Source of the DNA: Faecalibacterium longum CLA-AA-H243
GTDB lineage: Bacteria > Bacillota > Clostridia > Oscillospirales > Ruminococcaceae
DNA: 64,000 bases
Assembly (NCBI RefSeq): GCF_020687245.1
Contig: NZ_JAJEQG010000008.1
Location: 1-64,000, forward strand
Reading direction: 5' to 3'
Shown here in pieces: positions 12,808 to 21,146 of the stretch. Numbering within the stretch: position 1 is the first letter of the stretch; each line of letters begins with the position of its first letter. The translations under genes and the position numbers were made by a program. The notes under the pieces are model-generated. The model was not told where the DNA came from. It did no database searches and saw only the letters and a program-made list of their open reading frames with translations.

Positions 12808-12849
12808 CAAACAAAAAACCACCTGAATCTCAAGGATTCAAGTGGTTTT
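12808..12849 (-). terminator. Terminator of the tRNA-Asp/tRNA-Thr transcript
   Basis: On the minus strand AAAACCACTTGAATC pairs with GATTCAGGTGGTTTT around 5 nt and runs into a T-tract. Confidence 0.85.
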
Positions 12850-12856
12850 CTCTCGA

Positions 12857-12932
<76 letters not shown>

Positions 12933-12935
12933 AAA

Positions 12936-13012
12936 TGGCGACCCGGATCGGGCTCGAACCGACGACCCCCAGCGTGACAGGCTGGTGCTCTAACCAACTG
13001 AGCTACCGGGCC
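12936..13012 (-). tRNA. tRNA-Asp(GTC)
   Basis: A 77-nt cloverleaf with acceptor GGCCCGG/CCGGGTC (one G-U pair), anticodon loop CTGTCAC (anticodon GTC), discriminator G and encoded CCA. Confidence 0.96.
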
Positions 13013-13063
13013 ATGATCGCTCAAGTGCATCGTTTCTGGCGGTTGACCGCCGGAACGTGTGTT

Positions 13064-13092
13064 ATTATACCTGAGAAACGCGCTGTTGTCAA
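13064..13092 (-). promoter_or_regulatory. Promoter of the tRNA-Asp/tRNA-Thr operon
   Basis: Leftward TTGACA (13087-13092) and TATAAT (13064-13069), spacing 17 bp: a consensus promoter. Confidence 0.9.
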
Positions 13093-13149
13093 GCATGAAT
13101 TTCGGAAAATGTCAAAAAAGTTTGGGAAAGTCTGACATTCAGGGAAAAA

Positions 13150-13184
13150 TACAAAAACAAAACGCACAGAGTACTCTCTGTGCG
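13150..13184 (-). terminator. Terminator of tRNA-Trp
   Basis: CGCACAGAG and CTCTGTGCG pair around a short loop, with T-rich sequence on the minus strand beyond. Confidence 0.85.
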
Positions 13185-13188
13185 CTTG

Positions 13189-13264
13189 TGGCAGGGGTAG
13201 TAAGTCTCGAACTCACGGCACGCGGTTTTGGAGACCGCTGCTCTACCAACTGAGCTATACCCCT
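13189..13264 (-). tRNA. tRNA-Trp(CCA)
   Basis: A 76-nt cloverleaf with acceptor AGGGGTA/TACCCCT, anticodon loop CTCCAAA (anticodon CCA), discriminator G and encoded CCA end. Confidence 0.96.
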
Positions 13265-13296
13265 ATCTATCTGTCGCATTCGCTGAATGCTTGATT

Positions 13297-13325
13297 ATTA
13301 TATAAGATTCTGTGCGGAATGTCAA
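13297..13325 (-). promoter_or_regulatory. Promoter of tRNA-Trp
   Basis: Leftward TTGACA (13320-13325) and TATAAT (13297-13302), spacing 17 bp. The 18 bp covering the -35 and its upstream flank are identical to those of the tRNA-Asp promoter. Confidence 0.9.
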
Positions 13326-13418
13326 GCATGAATTTCGCCTTTTTTGCAAAAAGCGGGAGACAGGGAAAGCTTTTTCGCAAAACGACGCCGAAAACAGGTG
13401 GAACTTCGGCTTTCCACC

Positions 13419-13447
13419 TTGAAGGAAAGAGGGAAATAGTGTATTAT
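13419..13447 (+). promoter_or_regulatory. Promoter of glnS
   Basis: TTGAAG and TATTAT, spacing 17 bp. The leader of about 50 nt is too short for a T-box. Confidence 0.65.
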
Positions 13448-13505
13448 AAGGGGTATCAAAAGTGTAATTCCGGGCTTGCTATGCCCTGACAGGGGGAACG
13501 CCACT

Positions 13506-15164
13506 ATGGCAGATAAAAACTTTTTGACTGAGATCATTGACGCCGACCTCGCCGAAGGCAAAATCAGCGAGATCCATACCCGCTTCCCGCCGGAGCCCAA
13601 CGGCTACCTGCACATCGGCAGCGCCAAGGCGATCTATATCAACTGGTCCATCGCAAACCAGTACGGCGGCAAGTTCAACCTCCGCCTCGACGACACCAAC
13701 CCCGCCCGTGAAGGGGAGGAGTATGTCAACAGCATCATCGAGGACCTGCACTGGCTGGGTGCCGACCCCAACGGCGGCATCTTCTACGGCAGCGACTACT
13801 TCGACAAGTGCTATGAGTACGCCGAGAAGCTCATCCTCGAGGGCAAGGCATATGTCGATGACCTGACCCGCGACGAGATGCGCGAGTACCGCGGCAGCGA
13901 CGCAGGCAAGCCCTCCCGTCCCTCTCCGTGGCGCGACCGCACCCCGGAAGAGAACCTCGACCTCTTCCGCCGGATGCGTGCAGGCGAGTTCAAGGAGGGC
14001 GAAAAGACCCTCCGCGCTAAAATCGACCTCGCCAGCCCCAACATGAATATGCGTGACCCGGCCATCTACCGTATCAAGTACGCCGAGCATCACCGTCAGG
14101 GCAATAAGTGGTGCATCTACCCGATGTACGATTTTGCCCACCCCATCCAGGACGCCATCGAGGGCATCACCCACAGCATGTGCAGCCTCGAGTTCGAGAA
14201 CCACCGCCCGCTGTACAACTGGGTCATCGAGAACATTTTTGGCACCGAGTTCCCCAAGCAGCGCGAGTTTGCCCGCCTGAACATGACCAACACCGTCATG
14301 AGCAAGCGCTATCTGCGTGAGCTGGTGGAGATGGGCATCGTGGACGGCTGGGATGACCCCCGCATGCCCACCCTGTGCGGCCTGCGCCGCCGCGGCTACA
14401 CCGCTTCTTCCATCTTCACTTTCGTGCGTGAGGCCGGCATCTCCAAGTCCGACAACCTCATTGATATGCGCCAGCTGGAAGCCTGCATCCGCAGCGAGCT
14501 GGACCTGACCGCGCAGCGCCGCATCGCCGTGCTGGACCCCGTCAAGCTGGTGGTGGACAACTACCCCGCCGACAAGACCGAGTATTTCGACATCGCCAAC
14601 AACCCCAACCGTGAAGCCAACGACACCACTACCCGCAAGGTCGCCTTCACCAAGGAGCTGTGGATCGAGAACGAGGACTTCGCCGAGGTGCCGCCTCCGA
14701 AGTTCAAGCGCCTGACCGTCGGCGGCGAAGTCCGTCTGATGGGCGGCTATATCGTCAAGTGCGAGAGCGTCGAGAAGAACCCCGACGGCAGCATCGCTGT
14801 TATCCACTGCACCGCCGACCTCGAGACCGGCAACGGCAGCCCTGCCGATGGCCGCAAGGTCAAGGGTACCATCCACTGGGTGAGCGCCGCCCACGCCGTG
14901 GATGCCGAGGTACGCCTGTACGACAAGCTCTTCACCGAGGCGAACATGAATGCCATCCCCGAGGGCAGCGACTACAAGGATTATCTGAATCCCGACAGCG
15001 TTGTCGTCTGCAAGGGCTGCAAGCTGGAAGAGGCTCTGGCCGACGCAAAGCCCGGCGATAAGTTCCAGTTCGTGCGCACCGGTTTCTTCACTCCCGACTC
15101 GAAGAACCCCGGCGTGTACAATCGTGTCGTGACCCTGCGCGACAGCTTCAAGCCCGCAAAATAA
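13506..15164 (+). CDS. glnS: Glutaminyl-tRNA synthetase
   Basis: A 552-residue class I synthetase that charges tRNA-Gln directly. PPEPNGYLHIGSAK at residues 28-41 is the HIGH signature in its Glx form and VMSKRYL near residue 264 is the KMSKS loop; the C-terminal anticodon-binding beta-barrels follow. The start at 13506 was chosen over an upstream ATG at 13476 because GGGGGAA precedes it and MADKNF begins the conserved region. Many Firmicutes lack GlnRS and use GatCAB; its presence here suggests direct charging, though GatCAB could also exist elsewhere. Confidence 0.96.
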   Translation: MADKNFLTEIIDADLAEGKISEIHTRFPPEPNGYLHIGSAKAIYINWSIANQYGGKFNLRLDDTNPAREGEEYVNSIIEDLHWLGADPNGGIFYGSDYFDKCYEYAEKLILEGKAYVDDLTRDEMREYRGSDAGKPSRPSPWRDRTPEENLDLFRRMRAGEFKEGEKTLRAKIDLASPNMNMRDPAIYRIKYAEHHRQGNKWCIYPMYDFAHPIQDAIEGITHSMCSLEFENHRPLYNWVIENIFGTEFPKQREFARLNMTNTVMSKRYLRELVEMGIVDGWDDPRMPTLCGLRRRGYTASSIFTFVREAGISKSDNLIDMRQLEACIRSELDLTAQRRIAVLDPVKLVVDNYPADKTEYFDIANNPNREANDTTTRKVAFTKELWIENEDFAEVPPPKFKRLTVGGEVRLMGGYIVKCESVEKNPDGSIAVIHCTADLETGNGSPADGRKVKGTIHWVSAAHAVDAEVRLYDKLFTEANMNAIPEGSDYKDYLNPDSVVVCKGCKLEEALADAKPGDKFQFVRTGFFTPDSKNPGVYNRVVTLRDSFKPAK

Positions 15165-15206
15165 CGAGCGGACCCCAAACATCGCAAAAGGAGCACTTCA
15201 CAGACC

Positions 15207-15599
15207 ATGAAAAAACACATGACCCGCAACATTATCCTCATGCTGGTGCTGGACGTCATCCTCGGCATCGTGCTGGCCCTCTATATCGCCAACACCGGCA
15301 CGGTTCCTGCTGCCGATAACGCCGACACCTACACCGACGGCACCTACACCTCCAGTGCGCAGGGCTGTCTGAGCGAGGTGGGCGTTACCGTGACCATCAC
15401 CGGCGGCAAGGTGACGAATGTTGTGATAGATGCTTCCGGCGAGACGCCGGAGCTGGGCGGCAAGGCGGCAGAGACGCTGTCGGCCTCCCTGCTGGCGGCT
15501 GGCTCGACCGTCGGAGTGGATGCTGTCTCCGGCAGCACCATGACCAGCGACGCGGTATTTGCGGCAATGAACGATTGCCTTGCACAGGCCGCACAGTGA
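15207..15599 (+). CDS. Membrane-anchored FMN-binding domain protein
   Basis: A 130-residue protein with one N-terminal membrane segment (residues 8-28) and an extracellular FMN-binding domain. D105-A-V-S-G-S-T111 fits the flavinylation motif in which ApbE attaches FMN to the final Thr; the hydrophilic domain is otherwise the size of an RnfG/NqrC-type FMN domain. Such proteins carry electrons outside the membrane. It begins 43 bp after glnS and ends at its own terminator. No apbE, rnf or nqr gene is in the window, so the redox partner is unknown. Flavinylation itself is inferred from the motif. Confidence 0.85.
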   Translation: MKKHMTRNIILMLVLDVILGIVLALYIANTGTVPAADNADTYTDGTYTSSAQGCLSEVGVTVTITGGKVTNVVIDASGETPELGGKAAETLSASLLAAGSTVGVDAVSGSTMTSDAVFAAMNDCLAQAAQ

Positions 15600-15614
15600 T
15601 GAAGTTTTGAACGG

Positions 15615-15650
15615 AGCTGCTGCACGGCGTGCCTGTGCGGCAGCTTTTTT
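15615..15650 (+). terminator. Terminator after the FMN-binding protein gene
   Basis: AGCTGC and GCAGCT flank GC-rich inner pairing and are followed by six T residues. It touches the GTG codon at 15651. Confidence 0.8.
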
Positions 15651-15665
15651 GTGAGCGAGGTTCTT

Positions 15666-16748
15666 ATGATACTGGATATTCTGCCGCTGGCGGGCGGCAC
15701 GGCCCGCCTTGTGCGGGTGTACGGAGGCGAGCCCTGCGTAAAGCTGCCCGGGGCTGTTCCTGCGCCGGAAGGGGAGGGCCAGTGGCCCATCACCGAACTG
15801 GGAGATTACTGTTTTTCTGAAAAGCCCCGGGGTCTGCCCGGACCGGAAAAGATCTGCCGCTATGAGCGGGCCGAGGACGGCAAGCTCTGTCTGACCCGTG
15901 CTTTTGGCCGGGATGTGAGCGGCAAAGAGCGGTACAGCTTTGACTTCGACGCCCCCGCCGCCCCGGCGCAGGACGACGAGCTCCACCCCATCTGCGGGAA
16001 CTTCCTCGAAGAAGTCACCCTGCCGGATAGTCTGCGGGTCATCGGCAGCTGCACATTCTACAACTGCCGCAGGCTGCGCCGCCTGACTGCCGGGACAGGA
16101 GAGCTGACCATGGGCAGCGATGTCTTCCTCAACTGCTTTGCGCTGGAAGACCTCGTCATCCGCGCTACGCCCGAGCAGGCCACCGGCCTGTTCGCCCTCG
16201 TGGGCAGCATCACCGAGGCCGTGCGGGCGCTGTTCTGGCCGGTGGGGGAGGCCGCACCCCGGGCGGGGCTGTGGTATCCCGCCTACTGGGAGGACATCGA
16301 GGAGACGCCCGCCCACATCCTGCTCCACACCTTTTCGGGGCAGGGCTACCACTACCGGCAGTGCTTTCTCGAAAATAAGCTTCTCCCGGCGGAGTACGAC
16401 GCCATCTTCCCGCAGGGCCACGACGCCGACGACGCTTCCGTGATGGCGATGCTCTGCTTCGACCGCCTGCGCTGGCCGTGGCAGCTGAGCGATGCCGCCC
16501 GGGATGCATACCGGGACTTCCTCAAGACCAACACCGGGCGGGTGCTGACCCGTCTGCTCAAGGCGCAGGACACCGAGGGCATCAAAGTCCTGCTGGCGCT
16601 GGATGTGATGGATACGGATGCCTTTGCCGAGGGCGCTGCCCTCGCGGCCAAGGCCGACAATGCCGAAGCTGCCGCCCTGCTGGCCGACGCAGAGCACAAA
16701 AAGCGTGCCGCTGCGCCCCAAAAGAAGAGGTATGATTTTGATTTCTGA
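15666..16748 (+). CDS. Leucine-rich-repeat-like protein in a VWA/MoxR cluster
   Basis: A 360-residue protein. Residues 105-165 carry LRR_5-like (BspA-type) units, seen in EEVTLPDSLRVIGSCTFYNC and GSDVFLNCFALEDLVI. The C-terminal 110 residues are helical with alanine-rich hairpins recalling ankyrin repeats and end in a basic tail. There is no signal peptide, so it is probably cytoplasmic. The ATG at 15666 follows GAGG; a GTG at 15651 would abut the upstream terminator. It overlaps the VWA gene by 17 bp, and the three genes to 19738 look like one operon. I cannot assign a function. Confidence 0.7.
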   Translation: MILDILPLAGGTARLVRVYGGEPCVKLPGAVPAPEGEGQWPITELGDYCFSEKPRGLPGPEKICRYERAEDGKLCLTRAFGRDVSGKERYSFDFDAPAAPAQDDELHPICGNFLEEVTLPDSLRVIGSCTFYNCRRLRRLTAGTGELTMGSDVFLNCFALEDLVIRATPEQATGLFALVGSITEAVRALFWPVGEAAPRAGLWYPAYWEDIEETPAHILLHTFSGQGYHYRQCFLENKLLPAEYDAIFPQGHDADDASVMAMLCFDRLRWPWQLSDAARDAYRDFLKTNTGRVLTRLLKAQDTEGIKVLLALDVMDTDAFAEGAALAAKADNAEAAALLADAEHKKRAAAPQKKRYDFDF

Positions 16749-18174
16749 GAAGGAAAAGTTTTTTGACCCCCGCAAGCCCTTCCAGTCGGCCCGGCCTGAG
16801 ACTCACGAAGAGTGGCAGGCCCGGATGGGCGGCGAGGTGCTGGCCGTGGTGCGCAGCGGGCTGTATCTGGACTTCCGCTTTTTAGACCAGGCCCTCTCGG
16901 CCCTGACGCCCACCGCCGACGAGCGGTGCGGTGTGCTGGCGACGGATGGGACCATCCTCTGCTACCAGCCCAGCGCCCTGCTTCGGCTCTACCAGAAGAA
17001 CCCCAAATATCTCAACCGGCTCTACCTCCACACGGTGTTCCACTGCATCTTCCGCCATCTCTGGCTGCGCGGCAAGCGGGACAAACGCCTGTGGGACCTT
17101 GCGTGTGACATTGCGGTGGAGAACGTCATCGACGGTCTTGGCCGCAAGAGCGTCCAGCGCCCCCTGACGTGGGTGCGCCAACACGCCTATGAGGAGATCA
17201 TCGCGCAGGAAAAAGTGGTTGCTGCAGCTCCCATCTACCGCTGGCTGGTGCGGCAGACGCCCGGCGTGCTCCGCCAGCTGGAAAAAGAATTCTACACCGA
17301 CGACCACCGCCTCTGGCCCAAAGATGCCCCCGAACAGCCTCAGCAGATGCCTGCGCCGCTGCCCCAGAGGACGTGGCAAAAAATCGGCGAGCGGATGCAG
17401 ACAGAGCTGGAACTCCGGGACAAAGAGGCCGGTGAGGGCGCGGATGCCATGCGGGAGCAGATCAAAGCCGCAAACCGCAGCCGCCGCAGCTACGGCGACT
17501 TCCTGCGCCGGTTCTGCGTCACCCGGGAGGAAGTCCACCTCGACCCGGACGAGTTCGATTTGAACTTTTACACCTATGGCCTGTCGGTCTACGGCAACCT
17601 GCCCCTCATCGAGCCGCTGGAGACCCGGGAGAGCAAGAAGATAGAAGAGCTGGCCCTCGTCATCGACACCAGCTACTCCACCTCGGGTGAGCTGGTGCGG
17701 GCCTTTCTGGCCGAGACGTACACTCTGCTGAAGGGCAGGGAGAATTTCTTCCATCGGATGAATCTCCACCTCATCCAGGCCGACAACGCGGTGCGGCAGG
17801 ATATTCCCGTCAAAAACGAAGACGACCTCATCCGTGCCATGAACCATTTCGAGCTGCGGGGCGGCGGCGGCACCGATTTCCGGCCCGCCTTCGAGTACGT
17901 CAGCCAGCTCTGCGCCGAGAAGAAGTTCTCGAACCTCCGGGGTCTGCTCTATTTTACCGACGGTATGGGTACTTACCCGGCCCGACGCCCGGCTTACGAC
18001 ACGGCATTTCTATTTCTGGGCGACCGCTTCGACGACGCCAATGTGCCGCCCTGGGCGATGAAAGTAGTGCTGGACGAAGAAGAATTTACCGGTGAGGCAG
18101 CCCGCAGCGCCTCGGCCCTGTCCGAAGCGCTGGCGGAGGAAGACGACCTCTACCGTGACCTCAACAATTCGTGA
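16732..18174 (+). CDS. VWA-like protein with degenerate metallopeptidase domain (DUF2201-like)
   Basis: A 480-residue protein with the layout of DUF2201 proteins: an N-terminal putative metallopeptidase domain and a C-terminal von Willebrand A-like domain. Where family members carry HExxH, this one has H100-T-V-F-H104, so the catalytic Glu is missing. The VWA domain has a plausible metal site: D312-T-S314-Y-S316, then GGGTDF near residue 380 and FTDG beyond. The start follows AGAAGAGG. It pairs with the MoxR ATPase 16 bp downstream, as in other MoxR-VWA systems thought to assemble or mature protein complexes; the client here is unknown. Confidence 0.82.
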   Translation: MILISEKEKFFDPRKPFQSARPETHEEWQARMGGEVLAVVRSGLYLDFRFLDQALSALTPTADERCGVLATDGTILCYQPSALLRLYQKNPKYLNRLYLHTVFHCIFRHLWLRGKRDKRLWDLACDIAVENVIDGLGRKSVQRPLTWVRQHAYEEIIAQEKVVAAAPIYRWLVRQTPGVLRQLEKEFYTDDHRLWPKDAPEQPQQMPAPLPQRTWQKIGERMQTELELRDKEAGEGADAMREQIKAANRSRRSYGDFLRRFCVTREEVHLDPDEFDLNFYTYGLSVYGNLPLIEPLETRESKKIEELALVIDTSYSTSGELVRAFLAETYTLLKGRENFFHRMNLHLIQADNAVRQDIPVKNEDDLIRAMNHFELRGGGGTDFRPAFEYVSQLCAEKKFSNLRGLLYFTDGMGTYPARRPAYDTAFLFLGDRFDDANVPPWAMKVVLDEEEFTGEAARSASALSEALAEEDDLYRDLNNS

Positions 18175-18190
18175 TAACGAGGGAAAGAAT

Positions 18191-19738
18191 ATGAACATCA
18201 AACGAGCCAAAGAAGAGATCGAGCATACCGTCAAAGCGTACCTCGCCAAAAATGCTCTGGGCGAATACGCCATCCCGGCCATCCGCCAGCGCCCTATCCT
18301 GCTGATGGGGCCTCCGGGCATCGGCAAGACCCAGGTCATGGAGCAGGCGGCGCGGGAGTGCGGCGTGGCGCTGGTGGCCTATACCATCACCCATCACACC
18401 CGCCAGAGCGCCGTGGGCCTGCCCTTCATCCGTCAGCGCAACTACGGCGGCCGGGACGTCTCTGTGACGGAGTACACCATGAGCGAGATCATCGCCAGTG
18501 TCTACGCCAAGATGGAGGCCACCGGCCTGAAAGAGGGCATCCTCTTCATCGACGAGATCAACTGTGTCTCCGAGACGCTGGCCCCCACCATGCTGCAGTT
18601 TTTGCAGTGCAAGACCTTCGGCAATCAGGCCGTGCCTGCGGGCTGGGTCATCGTGGCGGCAGGCAACCCGCCGGAGTACAATAAATCTGTCCGCGATTTC
18701 GATATTGTCACCCTCGACCGCGTCCGCCGGATGGACATTGAGCCGGATCTGCCGGTCTGGAAGGACTACGCCCGTGCAGCCCACATCCACAGTGCTATCC
18801 TGAGCTATCTCGAACTGCACCCCCAGAACTTCTACCAGATAAACGCCGACGTGGACGGCACCCAGTTCGTCACCGCCCGCGGTTGGGAAGACCTCTCCAA
18901 CCTGCTCAATACCTATGAGTCGCTGGGCCTACAGGCCGATGAAGAGCTCATCCGCCAGTATATCCAGCACCAGAAGATCGCCGAGGACTTCTCGGCCTAC
19001 CTCGACCTCTACTACAAGTACCGTGACGACTACGGCGTGGAGGACATTCTGGCCGGTCAGGCCAAGCCTGCCGCTTTTGCGCGGCTGCTGCAGGCCCCCT
19101 TCGACGAGAAGCTGAGCCTCGTGAACCTTATCCTGTCCGGCCTCGAGACGCGCTTCTCTGCCTCCCGGCGGGCAGACGCTGTGGCCGACAGCTGCTATGC
19201 CTTCCTGCGGGAGACGAAGAAAGCCTTTGCCGAGATGCCCGCAGAGCTGGCACAGGAGCCGAACTGCTGGGCGCAGCTCTTTGACCAGATGACCGCCGAC
19301 TACGAGGCTGAGACCCAGAAAAAGCGCACCGCCGGTCTGCTGGATAAGCCCACGCTGGAAGCCCGCTTGCAGACTGCCAAGACCCTGCGCAGCTGGGAGA
19401 AAGAGCTTCTGCGCGCCGCCGCGCCGGACGCGGACGCCGCCTTCAAGGTGCTGCGCACCCAGTTCGGCACCCTGTCGGATGCCCGGGACACTGCCCAGCA
19501 GGCGGCCAGCGCCGCGCTGGAAGCGGCCTTCGACTTTATGGAGCAGGCATTCGCCGAAAGTCAGGAGATGGTGGTCTTCGTCACCGAACTGACCCTCTCG
19601 CCCGCCGCCCATGCGTTCATTGCCGAAAACGGCTGTGAGCGGTATTTCCAGTACAACAAAGACCTCCTGCTCGACCACCGCAAGGCGGCCCTGAATCAGG
19701 AGCTGGAAGCCGAACAGCGTCGGCACGGGATGCTGTAA
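18191..19738 (+). CDS. MoxR-type AAA+ ATPase
   Basis: A 515-residue AAA+ protein. Walker A is G40-P-P-G-I-G-K46-T47, Walker B is ILFIDEIN near residue 120, and the sensor region reads VAAGNPPEYN, all in the MoxR style. The C-terminal 200 residues are mostly helical. MoxR ATPases act as chaperones with VWA-domain partners, here the gene just upstream. The start at 18191 follows GAGGGAAAG; a longer frame begins inside the VWA gene. A strong terminator ends the three-gene operon. Confidence 0.9.
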   Translation: MNIKRAKEEIEHTVKAYLAKNALGEYAIPAIRQRPILLMGPPGIGKTQVMEQAARECGVALVAYTITHHTRQSAVGLPFIRQRNYGGRDVSVTEYTMSEIIASVYAKMEATGLKEGILFIDEINCVSETLAPTMLQFLQCKTFGNQAVPAGWVIVAAGNPPEYNKSVRDFDIVTLDRVRRMDIEPDLPVWKDYARAAHIHSAILSYLELHPQNFYQINADVDGTQFVTARGWEDLSNLLNTYESLGLQADEELIRQYIQHQKIAEDFSAYLDLYYKYRDDYGVEDILAGQAKPAAFARLLQAPFDEKLSLVNLILSGLETRFSASRRADAVADSCYAFLRETKKAFAEMPAELAQEPNCWAQLFDQMTADYEAETQKKRTAGLLDKPTLEARLQTAKTLRSWEKELLRAAAPDADAAFKVLRTQFGTLSDARDTAQQAASAALEAAFDFMEQAFAESQEMVVFVTELTLSPAAHAFIAENGCERYFQYNKDLLLDHRKAALNQELEAEQRRHGML

Positions 19739-19752
19739 AAGATATAAACGCA

Positions 19753-19790
19753 AACGAGAGGCCGCACAGCTGTGCGGTCTCTCGTTTTGT
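19753..19790 (+). terminator. Terminator of the LRR/VWA/MoxR operon
   Basis: CGAGAGGCCGCACAG pairs with CTGTGCGGTCTCTCG with one G-T pair and is followed by TTTT. Confidence 0.88.
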
Positions 19791-19794
19791 GTGC

Positions 19795-19831
19795 AAAAAA
19801 GAAAAAGCATCTTGATAAAATCAAGATGCTT
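19795..19831 (-). terminator. Terminator of tRNA-fMet
   Basis: AAGCATCTTGAT and ATCAAGATGCTT pair perfectly around 3 nt; the minus strand continues in T-rich sequence. Confidence 0.88.
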
Positions 19832-19833
19832 GG

Positions 19834-19910
<77 letters not shown>

Positions 19911-19952
19911 ATATTTACTTTTTGCTGTCGGCCTCTCGCTGACTGCTCAAGT

Positions 19953-19981
19953 ATAATACCACAAGGCGGGGAACTTGTCAA
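19953..19981 (-). promoter_or_regulatory. Promoter of tRNA-fMet
   Basis: Leftward TTGACA (19976-19981) and TATTAT (19953-19958), spacing 17 bp. Confidence 0.88.
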
Positions 19982-20030
19982 GCGTTTTTTCAAAAAGAAT
20001 ATGACTTTTTCGAAAAGGCCGCTGCCGGAA

Positions 20031-20058
20031 ACAAAAAGCGCCCCATTCCGGGGCGCTT
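20031..20058 (-). terminator. Terminator after the DUF4349 gene
   Basis: AAGCGCCCC and GGGGCGCTT pair around 5 nt; the minus strand continues TTTTTG. Confidence 0.88.
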
Positions 20059-20072
20059 CGACAGATCGAATA

Positions 20073-21146
20073 TCACTTGCGGGTGCGGCGGCGCACGAAG
20101 CGGACGACGAGGGCGGCTGCGGCCAGAACGACCAGCACGGGCCAGACGCCCACGACCCAGACCGTCAGCTGCTGGATGCCGGAGACGAAGCCCGTCCAGC
20201 CATTGCGGAGGGCGCTGGACAGCCGGGAGAGGTAGGATTCCTCAGTGGGGGTGTATTCCTTCACCTCGTCCAGCGAGAGGTAGACCGTGGAGCAGGACAC
20301 CTGCTGGCTGTACCAGTCCAGCTGCGACTGCCAGCTCTCGATCTGGTACTGGACGTCGCTGAGAGAAGATTCGATCTCCAGTAGATCGGAGAGGTTTTCG
20401 GCGCTGGCCTGAAGCTCCTGCAAACGTGTGCGCTGGGCCGTCAGGTTGGAGAGCCGGGCCTCGATGTCCATATACTGGGTGGTGACGTCCTGCACCTGCT
20501 CGCTCTTGTCCACGAGGTTGCCCGCCTGCGCGGCGGCTTCGAGGAAGCTCGCGTAGTTGTCCTGCGGGACGCGGATGGTGAGGGAGAGGGTGCGGCTCGA
20601 GCCGGTGTAAGAGGATTCATTGCTGGATTCCAGATAGCCCCCGGCGGCGCTCACGGCGTCGGTGAGGGCGGTGCGGGCGGCGTCAAAGTCCTTGCTCTCG
20701 ATGGTGAGGTTGGCCGTGTAGATGAGCTTTGTGCTTGTCTGCGCGGCCTCGGCGCTGAGGGTGCCGGTGCCGCCTGCATCGCGGTCACTCATGGCATCGG
20801 CGCTTCCACCGGCCGGGACGGCCATCTTGGGTGCGGCAAGGGCGCTGTTCACGTCGTCCATCGAGTAGGCGGCGGCGTAGGAGGCCGTCTCAGGGGCAGA
20901 GCTGAGGGCCGCGCCGCCCGCAGGCAGCAGGCTGAAGGGGGAGTGGACTGCCGCATACAGACCAACGCCGCAGAGCAGGCCGCAGGCGGCGATGCTCAGA
21001 GTCTTGCGGGGAAAGTGGATGGCTTTTTTCGGTTTCCTGGCGGGTTTCGGCGCCTCTTCTGCCGGCTGCATGGCGAGGAGCTTTGCTTTCAGGTCGTCCG
21101 AAGCGTGAAGGTCGTCTACCTCCATCTTGTACTCATACCACCTCAT
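20073..21146 (-). CDS. DUF4349 membrane protein, likely anti-sigma partner
   Basis: A 357-residue protein. A short cytoplasmic N-terminus (1-45) precedes one membrane segment (48-66), a low-complexity linker, a DUF4349 domain (about 140-305) with a coiled-coil centre around residues 225-275, and a second membrane segment near the basic C-terminus. DUF4349 proteins are widespread and poorly understood. The gene overlaps the ECF sigma gene by 14 bp. A membrane protein with a cytoplasmic N-terminal tail directly after an ECF sigma gene is the usual place for its anti-sigma factor; I infer that role. Confidence 0.82.
   Translation of the reverse strand: MRWYEYKMEVDDLHASDDLKAKLLAMQPAEEAPKPARKPKKAIHFPRKTLSIAACGLLCGVGLYAAVHSPFSLLPAGGAALSSAPETASYAAAYSMDDVNSALAAPKMAVPAGGSADAMSDRDAGGTGTLSAEAAQTSTKLIYTANLTIESKDFDAARTALTDAVSAAGGYLESSNESSYTGSSRTLSLTIRVPQDNYASFLEAAAQAGNLVDKSEQVQDVTTQYMDIEARLSNLTAQRTRLQELQASAENLSDLLEIESSLSDVQYQIESWQSQLDWYSQQVSCSTVYLSLDEVKEYTPTEESYLSRLSSALRNGWTGFVSGIQQLTVWVVGVWPVLVVLAAAALVVRFVRRRTRK

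Noticed and set aside
13397-13419. Hairpin GGTGGAA/TTCCACC as a terminator before glnS
   Set aside because: No T-tract follows on either strand; it overlaps the glnS promoter.
13448-13505. T-box leader before glnS
   Set aside because: The leader is only about 55 nt and lacks the specifier and antiterminator domains.
13479-15182. Minus-strand frame of 567 codons opposite glnS
   Set aside because: Shadow of the GlnRS gene; no ribosome site or domain.
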